From the NCBI GenBank assembly GCA_002352185.1, contig DEHY01000173.1:1-8537 (forward strand): a stretch of 8,537 bases of DNA, in the 5' to 3' direction. The DNA is from Competibacteraceae bacterium UBA2788. GTDB lineage: Bacteria > Pseudomonadota > Gammaproteobacteria > Competibacterales > Competibacteraceae. A model generated the notes under the pieces. The model saw only the letters and a program-made list of their open reading frames with translations. It did no database searches and was not told where the DNA came from. A program made the position numbers and the translations under genes. Numbering within the stretch: the stretch's first letter is position 1; each line of letters begins with the position of its first letter. Below are positions 5,747 to 8,537 of this stretch, one piece after another.

Positions 5747-7120
5747 ATGCTTGCCCGCACGATTCCCGCCGCCGTTTTTGCCCGCCGTCGCCACGCGCTG
5801 ATGGAGCGCATGGGGCCAGACTCCATTGCGCTGCTGCCGGCTGCGTCGGCTGCGCCTCGCAACCGCGATGTGCATTATCCCTTCCGCCAGGACAGCGATT
5901 TTTACTATCTGACCGGATTCCCGGAGCCGGAAGCGATGGCCGTGCTGGCGCCCGGCGGCAAGCAGGAATTTTTGCTGTTCTGTCGCCAGCGCGATCCGCT
6001 GATGGAAATCTGGCACGGTCGCCGCGCCGGACCTCAGGGCGCCATGGATCGCTATGGGGTGGACAACGCGCATCCGATGGCCGAACTTGACCAGCGCTTG
6101 CCGCCGCTGCTGGAAAACCGCAAGCGGGTGTTTTACGCCATCGGCTACCACCCGGAGTTTGACCGGCAGGTGATGGCGTGGATCAATCAGGCCCGCGCCA
6201 AGGCGCGCATCGGAGTTCATGCGCCTACCGAGTTCATCGCGCTGGATCGGGAGCTTCACGCCATGCGCTTGCGCAAGGAGCCGGAAGAAGTGGCCGTGAT
6301 GCGCGAAGCCGCCCGGATCACCACGACCGCGCATTGTCGGGCGATGCAGGCGTGTCGGCCAGGAATGATGGAGTACGAGCTTGAAGCGGAAATTTTCCAC
6401 ACCTTTCTTCGCAATGGCGCGGGTTGGGCGTATCCATCCATCGTTGGCGGCGGCGACAACAGTTGCATCCTGCATTACACCGAAAACAATGCGGCGCTGC
6501 GCGATGGCGATATCCTGCTGATTGACGCCGGGGCTGAAGTGGATGGTTACGCTTCCGACATTACCCGCAGCTTTCCGATCAATGGCCGCTTCTCCGGCGA
6601 ACAGCGCGCAATCTACGAACTGGTGTTAGCCGCCCAGCACGCCGCGATTGCCGAAGTTCGACCCGGTTGCCATTTCAACGAACCGCACGACGCGGCGGTG
6701 CGTACTCTGACTGAGGGCCTGGCGGCGCTCGGCCTGCTGCGCGGCGAAGTGGACGCCCTGATTAAGACGGAACAGCACAAGCAATTTTATATGCACCGCA
6801 CCGGCCATTGGCTGGGGATGGATGTGCATGACGTGGGCGATTATAAAACCGGTGAAGAATGGCGCGTGTTTGAACCGGGCATGGTCACTACCGTTGAACC
6901 CGGTCTGTACCTTCCCGCCGGCGGCAAAGTGGTGGATGAACGCTGGGCGCGGCTTGGGGTTCAGCTTGAAACCGAACTGGACGAGCGCTGGTGGCGCATC
7001 GGCATCCGCATCGAGGATGATGTGCTGGTGACTGCCGACGGCAACGAAGTGCTGACCTCCGCCGCGCCCAAGGAAATCGCTGACATCGAGGCGCTGATGC
7101 GGGAAGGCCGGGGAATATGA
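5747..7120 (+). CDS. pepP: Xaa-Pro aminopeptidase P
   Basis: Dinuclear manganese enzyme that removes the N-terminal residue from peptides whose second residue is proline (cytosol). 457 residues against 441 in E. coli. The N-terminal domain (1-170) carries YPFRQDSDFYYLTGF (44-58) and EIWHGRR (87-93). The pita-bread catalytic domain carries the metal ligands Asp260 (LLIDAGAE), Asp271 (SDITRSFP), His354 (HRTGHWLG), Glu384 (TTVEPGLY) and Glu423 (GIRIEDDV), with His350 and His361 also conserved. Asp260, Asp271 and His354 have the E. coli numbers; the two Glu are shifted by 1 and 17 because about 16 residues are inserted between them. That insert looks like a tandem duplication of the strand bearing the last Glu (397-411 and 412-426). 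The start lacks a clear Shine-Dalgarno, but homology begins close to it. Its stop overlaps the ubiH start (ATGA). Confidence 0.96.
   Translation: MLARTIPAAVFARRRHALMERMGPDSIALLPAASAAPRNRDVHYPFRQDSDFYYLTGFPEPEAMAVLAPGGKQEFLLFCRQRDPLMEIWHGRRAGPQGAMDRYGVDNAHPMAELDQRLPPLLENRKRVFYAIGYHPEFDRQVMAWINQARAKARIGVHAPTEFIALDRELHAMRLRKEPEEVAVMREAARITTTAHCRAMQACRPGMMEYELEAEIFHTFLRNGAGWAYPSIVGGGDNSCILHYTENNAALRDGDILLIDAGAEVDGYASDITRSFPINGRFSGEQRAIYELVLAAQHAAIAEVRPGCHFNEPHDAAVRTLTEGLAALGLLRGEVDALIKTEQHKQFYMHRTGHWLGMDVHDVGDYKTGEEWRVFEPGMVTTVEPGLYLPAGGKVVDERWARLGVQLETELDERWWRIGIRIEDDVLVTADGNEVLTSAAPKEIADIEALMREGRGI
6935..7024 (+). repeat. In-gene tandem duplication of a 45-base unit in pepP (protein level)
   Basis: Two consecutive 15-codon units, 6935-6979 and 6980-7024, encode DERWARLGVQLETEL and DERWWRIGIRIEDDV. 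Seven of 15 residues are identical and most others are conservative, while the DNA has diverged. The second copy holds the canonical metal-binding Glu423 and Arg421; the first has Gln at the Arg position. Confidence 0.65.
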
Positions 7121-8349
7121 TGCAAAGTGATTACGATGTGTTGATTATCGGCGGCGGCATGGTTGGCGCCAGCCTGGCCTGCGCGCTGGCCGGTCAGGAT
7201 TTACGCATTGGCCTGGTCGAAGCCGCGCCGTTCAATGTCAGCGAGCATCCCGGTTATGACGACCGCAGCATCGCCCTGGCACAAGGCTCCCGGCGCATTT
7301 TCCAGACGCTGGGACTGTGGGACGCGCTGGCGCTGACCGCTACCCCGATCCGGCAGATCCACATTTCCGAGCGCGGCGGCATCGGTTTTGCTCATCTCGA
7401 CAGCCGCGACGAAGGGGTGGACGCGCTGGGTTATGTGGCCGAAGCGCGTCTGATCGGCGCCGCGCTGCTGGCGCAATTGCCAATGTTGAGCGGCGTCGAA
7501 CTGCTGTGTCCCGCCCGGTTGGAACGGATCGCGCTTGCACCGGAAGCCGCGTGCGCCACCGTCCATTTGGGTGAGGATCGAACCGTTGAACTGCGCGCCA
7601 AACTGCTGGTCGCCGCTGACGGGGCCAATTCGCCGGTGCGGGAACAACTCGGCATCGCCGCCGTGCGCTGGGAGTATGGGCAACACGCGGTGATCGCCAA
7701 TATCACGCCCACCCTACCGCATGAAAACGTCGCCTACGAGCGTTTCACCGATGCCGGCCCTATCGCTTTGCTGCCGATGAGCGAACAGCGCTGCGCAGTG
7801 GTCTGCACCGTGAACGATCCCGACGTGTCGGCGGTCATGGCGCTGGACGATGCCGGTTTTCTCCGTTTGGTGCAGGAGCGCTTCGGTGATCGATTGGGGC
7901 CATTGTTGCGGGCAGGCCGACGGCAGGCGTATCCGCTGTTTCTGCTGAAAGCCCGCGAACATGCCCGCGCCCGCGTGGCGGTGATTGGCAATGCCGCGCA
8001 CACCCTGCATCCTATCGCCGGCCAGGGTTTCAACCTCGGCATCCGCGATGTGGCGGCGCTGGCGGAGGTGATTACGGAGGCGCGGCGCTCAGGCGAGGAT
8101 ATGGGCGATCTGCGAGTGCTGAACCGTTATGCGGACTGGCGGCGCTGGGATCAGCGCCAGACCCTTGCCTTTACGGACGCGCTGACCCGGCTGTTCGCCA
8201 ACCCGCTGTGGCCGGTGCGCGCCGCCCGTAATCTGGGGCTGCTGGCCTTCGATCTTTGTCCGCCGCTCAAGCGGCAATTCGCCCGTCAGAGCATGGGGTT
8301 GGACGGCCGTTTGCCAAAACTGGCGCGGGGCTTGGCGCTGACGGCGTGA
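7117..8349 (+). CDS. ubiH: 2-octaprenyl-6-methoxyphenol 4-hydroxylase (ubiquinone synthesis)
   Basis: FAD-dependent aromatic hydroxylase that adds one hydroxyl to the benzene ring of the ubiquinone precursor, acting in the Ubi complex. 410 residues, family length about 390-410. The Rossmann FAD motif is GGGMVGASLA (12-21), DDRSIALA (48-55) is the UbiH-family motif after the first strand, ADGANS (167-172) is the second FAD/NADPH motif, and GNAAHTLHPIAGQGFNLG (291-308) is the third. The GNAA in place of the usual GDAA is the form found in E. coli UbiH (GNAAQTLHP), which favours UbiH over UbiI or UbiF. The ATG at 7117 overlaps the pepP stop by four bases; a second ATG at 7120 is an equally good start (TGATG). 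GGAAGG precedes both. A paralogue follows directly. Confidence 0.93.
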   Translation: MMQSDYDVLIIGGGMVGASLACALAGQDLRIGLVEAAPFNVSEHPGYDDRSIALAQGSRRIFQTLGLWDALALTATPIRQIHISERGGIGFAHLDSRDEGVDALGYVAEARLIGAALLAQLPMLSGVELLCPARLERIALAPEAACATVHLGEDRTVELRAKLLVAADGANSPVREQLGIAAVRWEYGQHAVIANITPTLPHENVAYERFTDAGPIALLPMSEQRCAVVCTVNDPDVSAVMALDDAGFLRLVQERFGDRLGPLLRAGRRQAYPLFLLKAREHARARVAVIGNAAHTLHPIAGQGFNLGIRDVAALAEVITEARRSGEDMGDLRVLNRYADWRRWDQRQTLAFTDALTRLFANPLWPVRAARNLGLLAFDLCPPLKRQFARQSMGLDGRLPKLARGLALTA

Positions 8350-8359
8350 ATCCAGAGTT

Positions 8360-8380
8360 CCCTCGCCGTTTGGGAGAGGG
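8360..8380. repeat. Imperfect hairpin, possibly a remnant of a dispersed palindromic repeat
   Basis: In the 57-base gap between ubiH and the next gene, CCCTCGCC (8360-8367) pairs with GGAGAGGG (8373-8380) with one G/A mismatch and a loop of five. The CCCTC...GAGAGGG pattern resembles the short GC-rich palindromes scattered in many gammaproteobacterial genomes. A second TGGGAGAGG copy follows at 8391-8399. No T-run follows, so it is not a good terminator. Confidence 0.35.
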
Positions 8381-8406
8381 GCCGGCAGTGTGGGAGAGGA
8401 AAGCCG

Positions 8407-8537
8407 ATGCACACCAATAACACCGATTACGATCTCATTATTGCGGGCGGCGGCATGGTTGGCTCAGCGCTGGCCTGCGCGCTGGGTCAGAGCGATTTGA
8501 AAATTGCCCTGCTGGAAGGCTTGCCGCTGGAACGCAT
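8407..8537 (+). CDS. UbiH/UbiI/UbiF-family FAD monooxygenase, N-terminal fragment
   Basis: Cut by the window end after 43 codons. The protein starts MHTNNTDYDLIIAGGGMVG and continues SALACALGQSDLKIALLEG: a Rossmann fold with GGGMVG (FAD-binding) and the acidic residue at the end of the second strand. The AGGA at 8397-8400, six bases before the ATG at 8407, is a good ribosome binding site. It is a paralogue of the ubiH just upstream: 18 identical bases cover the GGGMVG codons (7150-7167 and 8446-8463). In E. coli the gene after ubiH is ubiI (visC), the C5 hydroxylase of ubiquinone synthesis, so UbiI is the best guess from position; the fragment is too short to rule out UbiF or UbiM. Confidence 0.88.
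   Translation, partial: MHTNNTDYDLIIAGGGMVGSALACALGQSDLKIALLEGLPLER

Noticed and set aside
5633..6475. A 280-codon open frame on the minus strand opposite ygfB and pepP.
   Set aside because: Rich in His/Arg with no motif, lying opposite the conserved catalytic part of pepP; a shadow frame.
8089..8412. Minus-strand 107-codon frame opposite the end of ubiH.
   Set aside because: Its N-terminus is just the translation of the GC-rich palindromic gap sequence, and the rest is opposite ubiH coding sequence.

Overview
The window is a mostly single-copy, chromosomal stretch from a gammaproteobacterium. The strongest sign is the gene order zapB-like / zapA / 6S RNA / 5-formyl-THF cyclo-ligase on one strand and ygfB / pepP / ubiH / ubiI-like on the other, which is the classic gammaproteobacterial ssrS neighbourhood (known in E. 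coli and Pseudomonas). The main part is GC-rich with strong GC3 bias; only the first ~320 bases are AT-rich and look foreign. The genus cannot be fixed from the sequence; a Chromatiales- or Competibacter-like lineage is a guess.

Layout. 1-276 (-): 5' part of a degraded IS1-family transposase running off the window edge. 323-804 (-): a two-gene type II toxin-antitoxin module (antitoxin first, 4-base overlap with a GTG-started RelE/ParE-like toxin). 848-1507 (-): rpiA, ribose-5-phosphate isomerase A. 1543-3063 (+): ilvA, biosynthetic threonine deaminase, divergent from rpiA with only 35 bases between start codons. 3060-3530 (-): an EVE-domain protein whose stop codon shares a TTAA palindrome with the ilvA stop. 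3536-4156 (-): 5-formyltetrahydrofolate cyclo-ligase. About 4215-4410 (-): 6S RNA. 4438-4755 (-): zapA. 4755-5033 (-): a ZapB-like coiled-coil protein. 5166-5729 (+): ygfB/UPF0149. 5747-7120 (+): pepP. 7117-8349 (+): ubiH. 8407-8537 (+): start of a second UbiH/UbiI-family flavin monooxygenase, cut by the window end.

How they work together. The minus-strand unit from 5033 down to 3060 joins Z-ring assembly factors (ZapB-like, ZapA), the global RNA polymerase regulator 6S RNA, folate one-carbon salvage and an EVE protein, with very tight spacing and overlapping stop/start codons. The plus-strand unit from 5166 joins YgfB, aminopeptidase P and ubiquinone ring hydroxylases. The 5033-5166 gap holds divergent promoters for the two units.

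No new multi-gene system is evident; this is core genome plus a small accessory edge. The points that deserve a second look are a 15-residue tandem duplication beside the metal-binding Glu of PepP, a promoter placed so that the zapB-like/zapA mRNA would begin at its own AUG (leaderless), a 6S RNA promoter -10 box that uses the zapA stop codon, and an IS1-type slippery heptamer in the broken transposase. There is no gene-free stretch longer than 300 bases.
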